Shown here one piece after another: positions 1-7,420 of a DNA stretch of 11,127 nt. How positions within the stretch are numbered: position 1 is the stretch's first letter; the number at the start of each line of letters is the position of its first letter. The translations under genes were made by a program, and so were the position numbers. This DNA comes from Desulfobacula sp. (GTDB lineage: Bacteria > Desulfobacterota > Desulfobacteria > Desulfobacterales > Desulfobacteraceae), in assembly GCF_021107415.1 (NCBI RefSeq), contig NZ_JAIOSW010000035.1, forward strand, positions 1 to 11,127, in the 5' to 3' direction. Under the pieces are notes generated by a model. The model saw only the letters and a program-made list of their open reading frames with translations, searched no databases and was not told the origin of the DNA.

Positions 1-152
1 ATATGTTCGGCCCCAAGCCTGTAAGCTTCGGAGGCAACATCACACCCCACATTTCCGGCGCCAATAATTACCATGCGTTTGCCTGGCTTTGCTTTGTCTG
101 TTTTTGCCTGTATCAGAAAATCAAGAGTAGACATGCTTACCTTGGAGGGCAT
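1..152 (-). pseudogene. 5'-truncated FAD/NAD(P)-dependent oxidoreductase fragment (GltD-like)
   Basis: The minus strand stays open from an ATG at 152 (second ATG at 134) to the window edge. It reads STLDFLIQAK, a short linker, then VIIGAGNVGCD and ASEAYRLGAEH. The GxGNVGCD stretch is the dinucleotide-binding loop of the second Rossmann domain of GltD-like or thioredoxin-reductase-like FAD oxidoreductases. In that family this motif lies in the middle of the protein, so a few hundred N-terminal residues, including the FAD loop, would be expected upstream. Instead the upstream DNA encodes the LpoA-like lipoprotein in another frame. The fragment therefore seems to have lost its 5' part at a junction near 135-152, and its 3' part lies outside the window. 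It could be a remnant of a real deletion or an assembly chimera. Family assignment is fairly secure; pseudogene status is inferred. Confidence 0.5.
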
Positions 153-1758
153 CCTTCAAGGTTTGTCTGGAATCAATGGTTTCATCCATGGCAGTTAAAA
201 AAAGCAAGGAAGCCGTATCATAGGATATGGCCTCTAAGAATTTGGGTTTTGTATTAAACAAAGTTTCAAAATTTTTTGTAAATTGGGCTGTAGCAGAATT
301 TACACTGCTGCTAAAAAATCCATCAGTAATAATGGCCTGTTTGTTATATCTCTTTGCATCTTTCAACAGACTTTTATGATGCCACAAATTTGTTCCAATA
401 AGATAAATACCTCTGGCATCGTTATATGCAAGTTGTGGAAGTATCAAATTTACTATAGAAGGAGAATCCGGGATAAACAAGGCTTCAAAATCAATCTGAA
501 TTTTTTCTTCCTCTTTTTCTTTCAATTCTTCCAGAATTTCCGGTTCTATCCCGGTTTGCAGTAAACTTGTATTTTCATCTTCGTCTATTGCTACATTATT
601 TTCAAGTTCAATCGCCTCTGGTTTTAAAAAATCAGGAATAGGAAAGAACTGTCCTGTAAGCTTTTGTATGGGTTCAGTAAAATCTGTTTTCTTACCGTCA
701 TAAGACTCAACACCAACAACCTCTCCATCATATTCATCCACTATATCCCAGAAAAGTTCCATATATTTTTTGCCATATTTTTCATTTGGATAAAGAATCG
801 CCACTTTTTTTATTCCAAGTTCTAAAAATAAATAGGCACCAAGTGTTTGAACCTGCATTTTAGGTGTAATGAAATTTGCAAACAGATAATCTCCCTGCAA
901 AGGGAAATCACTCTTTTGAGTTAAAGCAATCATGGGTATTTGAAGTTTTTGGGCTTCCATGCCTGCCTGGTTTACAGTCAATAATGGCCCTATTATCCCG
1001 GCAACATTTTTTTGATGAAATGATCTCACACCTTCAATAGCAATATCCGGATTTGCCCGGGTATCGTGAATGATGAGTTTGAATTGCCGATTATATTTTT
1101 TTGATAACTCCTGAATGGCCAGCTGAATCCCTGATAATGCCCGTTGGCCGAAAATGGCATATCTCCCCGTCAATGGTAAAAGGCACCCAATCGTATCTCT
1201 ATTGAAAAGTGATTTTTTAATGACATCCACAAGATCGGCTGCATCTGAATAGTACGGATGGTCAGGATATTCAAATAAAAAAGTTTCAAGCACTTCCTTG
1301 GATCTAACTATATTATTTTCCACATCGGTTTCCAGAGCATAGTTCAAACCCAGCCAATATAGCAATAATGATCTTGGAATCTGAATATTCTTTATATCAA
1401 TAAATGCCTCTATGGTTTTTGTCGGTGTTTTTGCAAGAACCGATTCAATGCGTTGGATAAGTTGTGATTTTTCACCCTCACTGGCTTGGGAAAGTGCCTG
1501 ATTGTATATAAACAAAGCATCCTGGTAATTTCCCTGGAAAGAAAATTTCTGAGCTTCAGCAGATAATATTTCTATCATTGAAATTTTTGATGGATCATAT
1601 TCTGTTTTTTCTTCTGCAGGTTCAGGCGATACTTCATATCCCATATCTTTTTCAATAGGTGGCTTTACAGGCAGCTGTGTACAGGCGGTCAAACATATCA
1701 TTACAATACAAATTATTATGTATCTACAATATAAAAACCTTGTATATTTATGTTTCAT
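121..1758 (-). CDS. LpoA-like lipoprotein with periplasmic-binding (type I) fold, C-terminus probably truncated
   Basis: A 545-residue exported lipoprotein. Residues 1-25 are a signal peptide with a hydrophobic core, followed by the lipobox LTAC with Cys26 as the lipidated residue. Residues about 55-185 are helical and TPR-like (NYQDALFIYNQAL). Residues about 191-540 match type I periplasmic-binding domains: GCLLPLTGRYAIFGQRALSG, then AGIIGPL, then VAILYPNEKYG. An acidic, Glu-rich linker lies at about 381-424. Similar deltaproteobacterial proteins are annotated as penicillin-binding-protein activators (LpoA) or branched-chain amino-acid binding proteins; the ligand cannot be told here. The protein stops at LQGKHVYS, where family members usually go on for about 30 residues with a closing strand region, and the DNA beyond switches to an unrelated oxidoreductase. 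I therefore suspect 3' truncation. The ATG at 1758 has only a weak upstream purine stretch. It lies 89 bp after miaA and may be co-transcribed with it. Confidence 0.8.
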   Translation of the reverse strand: MKHKYTRFLYCRYIIICIVMICLTACTQLPVKPPIEKDMGYEVSPEPAEEKTEYDPSKISMIEILSAEAQKFSFQGNYQDALFIYNQALSQASEGEKSQLIQRIESVLAKTPTKTIEAFIDIKNIQIPRSLLLYWLGLNYALETDVENNIVRSKEVLETFLFEYPDHPYYSDAADLVDVIKKSLFNRDTIGCLLPLTGRYAIFGQRALSGIQLAIQELSKKYNRQFKLIIHDTRANPDIAIEGVRSFHQKNVAGIIGPLLTVNQAGMEAQKLQIPMIALTQKSDFPLQGDYLFANFITPKMQVQTLGAYLFLELGIKKVAILYPNEKYGKKYMELFWDIVDEYDGEVVGVESYDGKKTDFTEPIQKLTGQFFPIPDFLKPEAIELENNVAIDEDENTSLLQTGIEPEILEELKEKEEEKIQIDFEALFIPDSPSIVNLILPQLAYNDARGIYLIGTNLWHHKSLLKDAKRYNKQAIITDGFFSSSVNSATAQFTKNFETLFNTKPKFLEAISYDTASLLFLTAMDETIDSRQTLKDALQGKHVYS

Positions 1759-1847
1759 TTATTTAAGTGCTTCTTTTAATTATTATTTTTTTCATAATAT
1801 TTTAAACTCGTAATCTTTCGAACCCGAACTATAAGTAAAATATAAAA

Positions 1848-2759
1848 CTATGTCAAAAACTCTTTTATCAAATTTTCAGCCAGATTAAACTGGGACTGGA
1901 AAAGCCAGGTGATCTCTTTATCCTTGCGAAACCATGTAAACTGCCGTTTGGCATATCTTCTTGTATCCCGTTTCAGCAGCCGCACTGCTTCTTCCCAATC
2001 AACTTCATTTTTGATAAACATGGCCATATGTTTATACCCAATGGATTGCATGGATTTTAAATCAAACGAATATCCATTTTTAACCAGGGCAGTTACTTCT
2101 TTGAGTAACCCCTGCTCTATCATCAAATCAACCCGTTTATTAATGCGGTCATATAGTTCCTCCCTGTCCATGTGGAGTCCTATTTTAATGCTCTTATACC
2201 TTAAGTCATCAAAATTATGATTTTTTTGCCGAACAGAAATTTTATGACCGAAGGTCTGATAAACTTCTAATGCCCTGATCACCCTGAAAGAATCATTGGG
2301 ATGTATTTTTTTTGCAGCTTCAGGATCACATTTTACAAGCTTTTGATAAAGACTTAAGCTTCCCTTGTCTTTAAGTTCCCTGTTTAATTGTGATAAAGTT
2401 TTTTCGCATATGGGTTTTGCCCTGAACAATCCATTTAGAAGAGCCCTGATGTAAAAGCCGGTACCACCAGCAATGATGGGTATCTTTCCACGAGCTATAA
2501 TACCTTCAATGGCTTTATCCGCAGTCTTAACATACAGGCCGGCATCAAAATCATCTTTAGGATCAAGAAAATCAACCAGGTGATGGGGTGCCTGTTCTAA
2601 TTCTTCAGGGCCTGGTTTAGCAGTACCAATATTCATATGCTTATAAATCTGCATTGAATCAGCACCGATGATTTCTCCATTGAAACGCCGAGCAATGGAT
2701 ATGGCAAATGAAGTTTTACCAATTCCAGTAGGACCGCAAATGATAATAATTTTCTTCAT
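1848..2759 (-). CDS. miaA: tRNA dimethylallyltransferase
   Basis: MiaA transfers a dimethylallyl group from DMAPP to N6 of A37 in tRNAs that read codons starting with U, in the cytoplasm. The 303-residue product has a P-loop GPTGIGKT at residues 9-16, then the family signature DSMQIYKHMNIGTAKP, then PHHLVDFLDP and IIAGGTGFYIRALL. The C-terminal RRYAKRQFTWFRKD is the tRNA-binding segment typical of the family. The length is normal for bacterial MiaA (about 300). I chose the ATG at 2759 because it gives MKKIIIICGPTG directly before the P-loop; an in-frame TTG at 2765 would add only two residues. No Shine-Dalgarno sequence precedes either start. A good promoter on this strand has its -10 box at 2773-2768, so transcription would begin almost at the ATG and the mRNA may be leaderless. 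Confidence 0.95.
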   Translation of the reverse strand: MKKIIIICGPTGIGKTSFAISIARRFNGEIIGADSMQIYKHMNIGTAKPGPEELEQAPHHLVDFLDPKDDFDAGLYVKTADKAIEGIIARGKIPIIAGGTGFYIRALLNGLFRAKPICEKTLSQLNRELKDKGSLSLYQKLVKCDPEAAKKIHPNDSFRVIRALEVYQTFGHKISVRQKNHNFDDLRYKSIKIGLHMDREELYDRINKRVDLMIEQGLLKEVTALVKNGYSFDLKSMQSIGYKHMAMFIKNEVDWEEAVRLLKRDTRRYAKRQFTWFRKDKEITWLFQSQFNLAENLIKEFLT

Positions 2760-2767
2760 ATACAATG

Positions 2768-2795
2768 TTTATATTCGTTCAATAATTGTTGACAA
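2768..2795 (-). promoter_or_regulatory. Candidate sigma-70 promoter for miaA
   Basis: Read on the minus strand, TTGTCA (2795-2790) is followed after 16 bp by TATAAA (2773-2768), each 5/6 to consensus. Predicted transcription start is about 2762-2759, at or within a few bases of the miaA ATG. The -35 box overlaps that of the divergent hdrA promoter. Confidence 0.55.
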
Positions 2796-2818
2796 GCCTT
2801 GTTTGATAGCTCTATAAC
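2789..2818 (+). promoter_or_regulatory. Candidate sigma-70 promoter for the hdrA operon
   Basis: A perfect TTGACA (2789-2794) is followed after 18 bp by TATAAC (2813-2818, 5/6). Predicted start is about 2825, giving a leader of about 85 nt before hdrA. The -35 shares five bases with the -35 of the opposite-strand miaA promoter, so polymerase may compete for the two directions. Confidence 0.65.
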
Positions 2819-2844
2819 ATAATATTTTGATTAAGAACATATAA

Positions 2845-2868
2845 GATCATAAATGGTTTATTATGATC
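2845..2868. promoter_or_regulatory. Perfect 8-bp inverted repeat in the hdrA leader (possible operator)
   Basis: GATCATAA (2845-2852) and TTATGATC (2861-2868) form a perfect dyad with an 8-bp centre, beginning about 20 bp after the predicted transcription start. There is no T-run after it, so it is not an intrinsic terminator. The symmetry and position suit a repressor site. It does not match the Rex consensus, and I cannot name the regulator. Confidence 0.45.
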
Positions 2869-2909
2869 ACAATGGCATGATTTTTTTGTAAAAACAGGAG
2901 AATAATAAT

Positions 2910-5900
2910 ATGAGTAATAAACTCACCGGATCTGTAGTTGTGATTGGTGGCGGTATTTCCGGCATGCTTTCAGCACTTGATCTTGCAAATTCCGGGTACT
3001 ATGTTTATTTGGTAGAGAAAGGTCCCTCGATTGGTGGCGTTATGGCCCAGCTGGATAAGACCTTTCCGACAAATGACTGTGCAATGTGAATTATCTAACC
3101 TACACTGGTCGAGGTCGGCCGGCATTTAAATATTGTGCTTTTAACGCTTTCAGAAGTCCTAGATATAAAAGGTGAGAAAGGCAATTTCCAGGTAGAGATT
3201 CTTAAAAAACCCAGGTATGTTAAGGAAGATCTGTGTGTAGGCTGTGGTGCCTGTGCTGAAAAGTGTCCAGGCAAATTTGATGATATCTATAATGCAAATT
3301 TAGTCAAACGCACAGCCATTTATGTTGAATATCCCCAGGCAGTACCCTTAAAATATGCAATCAATCCTGATGTCTGCCTGAAACTGACCAAGGATAAATG
3401 CGGAACCTGTGAGGATGTATGTCCTGCCAATGCAATTGATTATACACAAACCCAGGAAATGATCACCGTTGACGCAGGGTCAATTATTTTTTCCCCTGGT
3501 TTTACCCCGTTTGATCCCCGCAAGTTTGATAATTATCAATATGCAAATTTTCCAAATGTTATAACTTCCATGGAATTTGAACGAATTTTGTCGGCAACAG
3601 GTCCGACCATGGGACATATCACAACATTTCCGAAATTGCCCATCAAACCTAAAAAGAAAAAAGATAAACTGCTTGCCGAAAAAAGAAAAGATCCCAAAAA
3701 AATTGCATGGTTTCAATGTGTGGGATCAAGGGATATCAATAAATGTGATAACCCTTATTGCTCTTCTGTCTGCTGCATGTATGCAATTAAAGAAGCTATT
3801 ATTGCAAAAGAGCATGCAGGAGATGATCTTGACTGTTCTATTTTCTTTATGGATATGAGAACACCTGGCAAGGAATTTGAAAAGTTTTATCTGAATGCCA
3901 AAGAGAAACACGGCATTAATTTTATCCGTTCCAAAGTTCACTCTGTCACTGAGAATCCTGCGACCCATGATCTGGATATTCGGTATGTAGATGACTTCGG
4001 CCAGATGGTCGATGCAACCTATGACATGATTGTCCTGTCTGTCGGGCTTGAAATATCAAATGAAACTAAAGAGCTTGCCACAAAACTGGGTATTGATCTG
4101 ACGTCCAACGGGTTTTGTAAAACCGATTCATTTGAACCTGTTTCAAGTTCCAGGGATGGTATTTATGTCTCAGGTGTATTCAATAATCCTAAAGATATCC
4201 CGGAATCCGTTCTGGATGCCAGTGCAGCTGCATCTGCTGCCGGGGATGCCTTAAGCGCTGCCAGGGATACACTTACCAAGGCGGTTGAAATAGTACCGGA
4301 AATCAATGTAGTGGGTGAAAGACCCAGAATCGGCGCTTTTATCTGTGATTGCGGTTCTAATATAAAGGGTGTAGTAGACTGTGCTGCCGTCACTGAATAT
4401 GCAAAAACCCTTCCTTATGTCGAGTTTGCCGGTGAACCCATGTATGCCTGCAGCCAGGATGCCCAGGATAAGATGGTTGAATACATCAAAGAGAAGAATC
4501 TAAACCGTATTGTTGTTGCAGCTTGTACGCCAACGACCCATGAGCCATTGTTCCAGGAAACTTTGGCCAATGCAGGGTTAAATAAATATTTGTTTGAAAT
4601 GACCAATATTCGAAACCACAATTCATGGGTCCATAAAAATAATCCTGAAATTGCCACCCAAAAAGCCAAAGACCTGGTTAGGATGGCAGTAGCCAAGGCT
4701 GCATTGGCTGAACCGTTAAAAGAAGAAAAAATCAATGTTAATGATTCGGTTGTGGTGATTGGTGGTGGATTGGCGGGTCTGGCTTCTGCAAAAAGCCTGG
4801 CAATGCAGGGATATAAAACGCATATTATAGAAAAGAAAGACCAATTGGGTGGCGAGGCCCATAAGCTTTATAAAACTGCTCAGGGTGAAATTGTTCAGGA
4901 AAAACTAAATAAACTGATCAATGAGATTGAAAACAATGACAACATAACCATTCATTGTAATACTATCCTTGAAAGTGTTGACGGGTTTGTCGGCAATTTT
5001 AAATCAACCCTGAAAACCAATGATAAAGAATTTGAACTTGAATATGGAATCGCAGTATTGGCAACCGGTGCCAAAGCCTTTGTACCGGATGAATACGAGT
5101 ATGGAAAAGATGACCGCATCATCACTTCTCTTGATCTGGATAAAATGTTTAAGGACAATGATGCGAAACTTGATGCATTAAATTGTGCGGTTTTCATCCA
5201 GTGTGTCGGATCAAGACAGCCCGATCGCCCCTATTGCTCAAGGGTTTGCTGTACGCACTCTGTTGATAATGCCATCGAGCTCAAAGAGCGGAATCCTGAC
5301 ATGGATGTCTTTATTCTCTACCGGGATATTAGAACCTATGGAGAAAGGGAACTTTCATATACAAAAGCAAGAGAGCTTGGGGTTATCTTTATTAGATACG
5401 ATGTGGATAATAAACCACAAGTCAGTATTGAGAATAATAAACTTTTAATTAAACTGAATGATCATGTATTAAACCAGCCGGTTCAAATTGAGACGGATTT
5501 GATTACGCTTGCGACTGCACTTGTTCCAAGAAAAGATGAGACACTTGCCAATTTCTTTAAAGTGCCCTTAAATGATGAAGGGTTCTTTGTTGAAAAGCAT
5601 GCAAAATTAGGCCCTGCTGAGTTTGCAACAGACGGCGTCTTTCTGGCCGGTTCAGGCCACTATCCAAAACCTGTTAACGAGGCAATTACACAGGGAAGAG
5701 CAGCAGCGTCCAGGGCACTTACCCTTCTTGCAAAAAAAGACAACCTGTTTACCAGCGGCGTTGTTGCCAGTGTTGATCCGGAGAAATGCAGTGAATGTGG
5801 TGTCTGTGTGTCCATTTGTCCCTATAATGCACCCGGATTTATGACGGAGGGTCGTTTTGAAGGAAAAGCCGAAGTAAATGCAGTGCTTTGCAAAGGTTGC

Positions 5901-6002
5901 GGACTCTGTGTGGCATCATGCAGATCCGGTGCCTTGCATCTTAGAGGATTTGATACGAATCAGATTTTTTCACAAATATTTGCCCTGGGTGAAGTGGTTT
6001 AA
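2910..6002 (+). CDS. hdrA: HdrA-like flavin/iron-sulfur protein, two fused modules, Sec codon plus in-frame TAA
   Basis: HdrA carries the FAD that splits or merges electron pairs in Hdr and Flx complexes. The ATG at 2910 has an AGGAG 9 nt upstream. It opens with an FAD loop ([18 protein letters not shown], residues 9-26) and PTNDCAM. Then come UGA as codon 60, TAA as codon 63, and the frame resumes with [12 protein letters not shown], as expected for HdrA. Module 1 has a ferredoxin motif [12 protein letters not shown] (109-120) and a second Cys cluster near 157-172. Module 2 starts at about 470 with [15 protein letters not shown], has its own FAD loop ([15 protein letters not shown], about 614), and ends with two CxxCxxC motifs (960 and 994). 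CVGSR...YCS.VCC occurs once in each module. Length is 1030 codons, compared with about 650 for single-module HdrA. No unbroken ORF begins before 3135 (GTG), which lacks an RBS and the first FAD loop. If TAA stops translation, only a 62-residue stub is made. Confidence 0.85.
3087..3089 (+). other. Probable selenocysteine codon (UGA) in hdrA
   Basis: The in-frame TGA falls at codon 60, just after DCAM, where HdrA proteins normally have the second Cys of a DCAMC-type motif. Sec at this HdrA position is known in Methanococcus and reported in deltaproteobacteria. A stem-loop with a GGUC-containing loop follows 15 nt later, which supports Sec insertion. Confidence 0.8.
3096..3098 (+). other. Unexplained in-frame TAA in hdrA
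   Basis: Codon 63 is TAA. The family sequence at this place is typically ILSPKLVE; here it reads I-I-stop-PTLVE, so the stop replaces the Ser and the frame is kept on both sides. TCA to TAA is a single C-to-A change. No known recoding system inserts an amino acid at UAA, so this is either a true nonsense mutation or a sequence error. Confidence 0.9.
3105..3122 (+). promoter_or_regulatory. Bacterial SECIS-like hairpin in hdrA
   Basis: CTGGTC (3105-3110) pairs over 6 bp with GGCCGG (3117-3122), including two G-U pairs. The loop is GAGGUC, close to the AGGUCU loop of the E. coli fdhF SECIS that SelB recognises. The loop begins 21 nt after the UGA, in the usual range for bacterial SECIS elements. 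Confidence 0.7.
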
Positions 6003-6017
6003 AGGAGATAATAAATA

Positions 6018-6440
6018 ATGGCTGAAAATGATATTAAAATTGTAAGCTTTCTTTGCAACTGGTGCAGTTATGGTGCTGCTGATCTTGCTGGTGTCAGCCG
6101 GATGCAATATCCTGCTGATATCCGGGTAATACGGATACCATGTACGGGAAGACTGAGTCCTAAATTCATACTTTCTGCATTCAGGGAAGGTGCTGATGCG
6201 GTATGGGTGTCCGGCTGACATCCGGGTGAATGTCATTACCTGGATGGTAATTATTATGCACGCAGAAAATTTGCACTCATGGGAAATCTCCTGGAGCATA
6301 TGGGAATAGAAAAAGACAGGGTGCATTTTTCCTGGATCTCATCTGCGGAAGCCACTAAATTTGTGGATGTTGTTAAAGAAGTTTCAAAAACCGTCAGGGC
6401 ACTTGGGCCAAATAAAAAACTTGTAAAGGACTATAACTAA
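6018..6440 (+). CDS. mvhD: MvhD/FlxD-type [2Fe-2S] electron-transfer subunit, selenoprotein
   Basis: MvhD/FlxD passes electrons from a hydrogenase or NADH module to HdrA. The 140-residue reading, counting UGA as Sec, has [15 protein letters not shown] at 11-25, PCTGR at 41-45, and the signature GUHPGECHY with Sec67 and Cys72. Homologues usually have GCHPGDCHY, so the UGA sits exactly at a conserved Cys. After it the frame runs on with normal family sequence ([18 protein letters not shown]) to TAA at 6438-6440. Without Sec insertion only a 66-residue fragment would form, lacking half of the cluster ligands. AAAGGAG lies 10 nt before the ATG and the gene starts 15 nt after the hdrA stop. Methanococcus VhuD also has Sec here, and FlxD is the equivalent subunit in sulfate reducers. 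Given the neighbours, flxD would be an equally good name. Confidence 0.93.
6216..6218 (+). other. Selenocysteine codon (UGA) in mvhD
   Basis: The TGA is codon 67, at the first Cys of the MvhD signature CHPGxCHY. Strong family similarity continues in the same frame for 73 more codons. Confidence 0.9.
6233..6253 (+). promoter_or_regulatory. Bacterial SECIS-like hairpin in mvhD
   Basis: ATTACC (6235-6240) pairs perfectly with GGTAAT (6246-6251) around the 5-nt loop TGGAT. An outer T-A pair (6233-6253) lies beyond one mismatch. The loop has G at its second position and begins 22 nt after the UGA, almost the same distance as in hdrA. Confidence 0.65.
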
Positions 6441-6456
6441 TAAAGGTAAGAAGTTT

Positions 6457-7404
6457 ATGGATACCTGTATAAATAAAATCAGGGAACTTTCTTTGGAGCT
6501 TCTGGAAAAAGGGGAAGTTGAAAAAGTTATTGGTTTTGCCAACGGAACCATTCCCATGGCAACAAGTCCTATTGCCGTTACATTGAAACAAGATATTGAA
6601 AAACTTGTTTTTAATTCAACATGCGGACTTAATCTTGCCAATTATATAAGAAATCAAAAAGGGAAAATAGCCGTAATAGCGAAAGGGTGTGACACCAGGA
6701 ATATTGTCACCCATATAATCGAAAATCAGGTCAATAGAGATCAATTGTACATTATTGGTGTACCCTGCAACGGAATGATCGATAAAGCTAAAATTGCATC
6801 ATTATTTGATGATGAAATCATATCATTTTCTGAAGACGGGAATAATTTGAATGTTAAATCTTCCCTAAAGGAAGAGCAAGTAAACAAAAAGGATTATTTA
6901 AGGGAAAACTGTCAGTTTTGCACGCATAGAAATCCTGTGATTTATGATGTGCTTGCTGCTGATCTTGTTGAAGAGCAGACTTTTGATAACCCCTATCCTG
7001 ATGTTGAAAAAATTGAAGCCATGGATCCGGACACTAAATGGACCCACTTTCAAGAGTTAACAAAAAATTGTATCCGGTGTTATGCCTGTAGAAATGCCTG
7101 CCCGATATGTTATTGTCCCACCTGCTTTGTCGATGAATCAGGACCTCAATGGGTTGGCAAAGGTCAGGATAAGACCGATGTAAATACCTTTCATTTTTTA
7201 AGAGCATTTCATTGTGCCGGCCGCTGCACGGATTGTGGTGCATGTGTTGAAGCATGCCCCATGGATATTAATGTCAGAGATTTTACAAGAAAGCTGAATA
7301 AAGATTCCTTTGAAATGTTTGGCTGGGAAGCAGGATTAGACTTAAACAAACGTCCGCCTCTGGATACTTACAGTCCGGATGATCCCGACAATTTTATCAA
7401 ATAA
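6457..7404 (+). CDS. FrhB-like N-terminal domain plus two 4Fe-4S clusters, Flx/Hdr-associated electron-transfer protein
   Basis: A 315-residue soluble iron-sulfur protein. The N-terminal part (about 1-165) resembles the FrhB/FdhB beta-subunit family: KGCDTRNIV and GVPCNG match the CDxRA and PCQ-like signatures of that group. The C-terminal part has CIRCYACRNACPICYCPTC (205-223), a Cys-rich motif like those in FdhB-type subunits, and CTDCGACVEACP (257-268). These should bind two [4Fe-4S] clusters that relay electrons between the flavin subunit and MvhD/HdrA. It begins 16 nt after mvhD and ends 16 nt before the next gene, so it belongs to the same transcript. It corresponds to one of the two iron-sulfur subunits (FlxB or FlxC) of the Flx NADH dehydrogenase of sulfate reducers; I cannot say which, so no symbol is given. 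No transmembrane segment or signal peptide is visible. Confidence 0.8.
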   Translation: MDTCINKIRELSLELLEKGEVEKVIGFANGTIPMATSPIAVTLKQDIEKLVFNSTCGLNLANYIRNQKGKIAVIAKGCDTRNIVTHIIENQVNRDQLYIIGVPCNGMIDKAKIASLFDDEIISFSEDGNNLNVKSSLKEEQVNKKDYLRENCQFCTHRNPVIYDVLAADLVEEQTFDNPYPDVEKIEAMDPDTKWTHFQELTKNCIRCYACRNACPICYCPTCFVDESGPQWVGKGQDKTDVNTFHFLRAFHCAGRCTDCGACVEACPMDINVRDFTRKLNKDSFEMFGWEAGLDLNKRPPLDTYSPDDPDNFIK

Positions 7405-7420
7405 ATAAAAAAGGCAAAAA

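Noticed and set aside
1..60. A suspected frameshift inside the GNVGCD loop of the oxidoreductase fragment
   Set aside because: Careful reading of the complement gives GGA AAT GTG GGG TGT GAT, so the loop is intact and in frame.
283..564. Plus-strand open frames opposite the lipoprotein gene
   Set aside because: They are low-complexity shadows of the minus-strand gene, with no RBS and no recognisable motifs.
1800..1835. A tRNA T-arm-like string (GGTTCGAA on the minus strand) between miaA and the lipoprotein gene
   Set aside because: The flanks do not pair into a T-stem or acceptor stem, and there is no CCA end or anticodon arm nearby.
3087..3110. A frameshift explaining the UGA and TAA in hdrA
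   Set aside because: The family sequence is in the same frame on both sides (DCAM before, PTLVEVGRH after) with the right residue count, so a single indel does not remove both stops.
3135..6002. hdrA starting at the GTG at 3135 as a complete shorter gene
   Set aside because: The GTG has no Shine-Dalgarno sequence, and upstream DNA in the same frame encodes a perfect FAD loop and the DCAM motif, with a good RBS at 2896-2900 and ATG at 2910.
6018..6218. mvhD as a 66-residue gene ending at the TGA, or a pseudogene
   Set aside because: The TGA replaces the conserved Cys of CHPGxCHY, family sequence continues in frame for 73 codons, and a SECIS-like hairpin follows.
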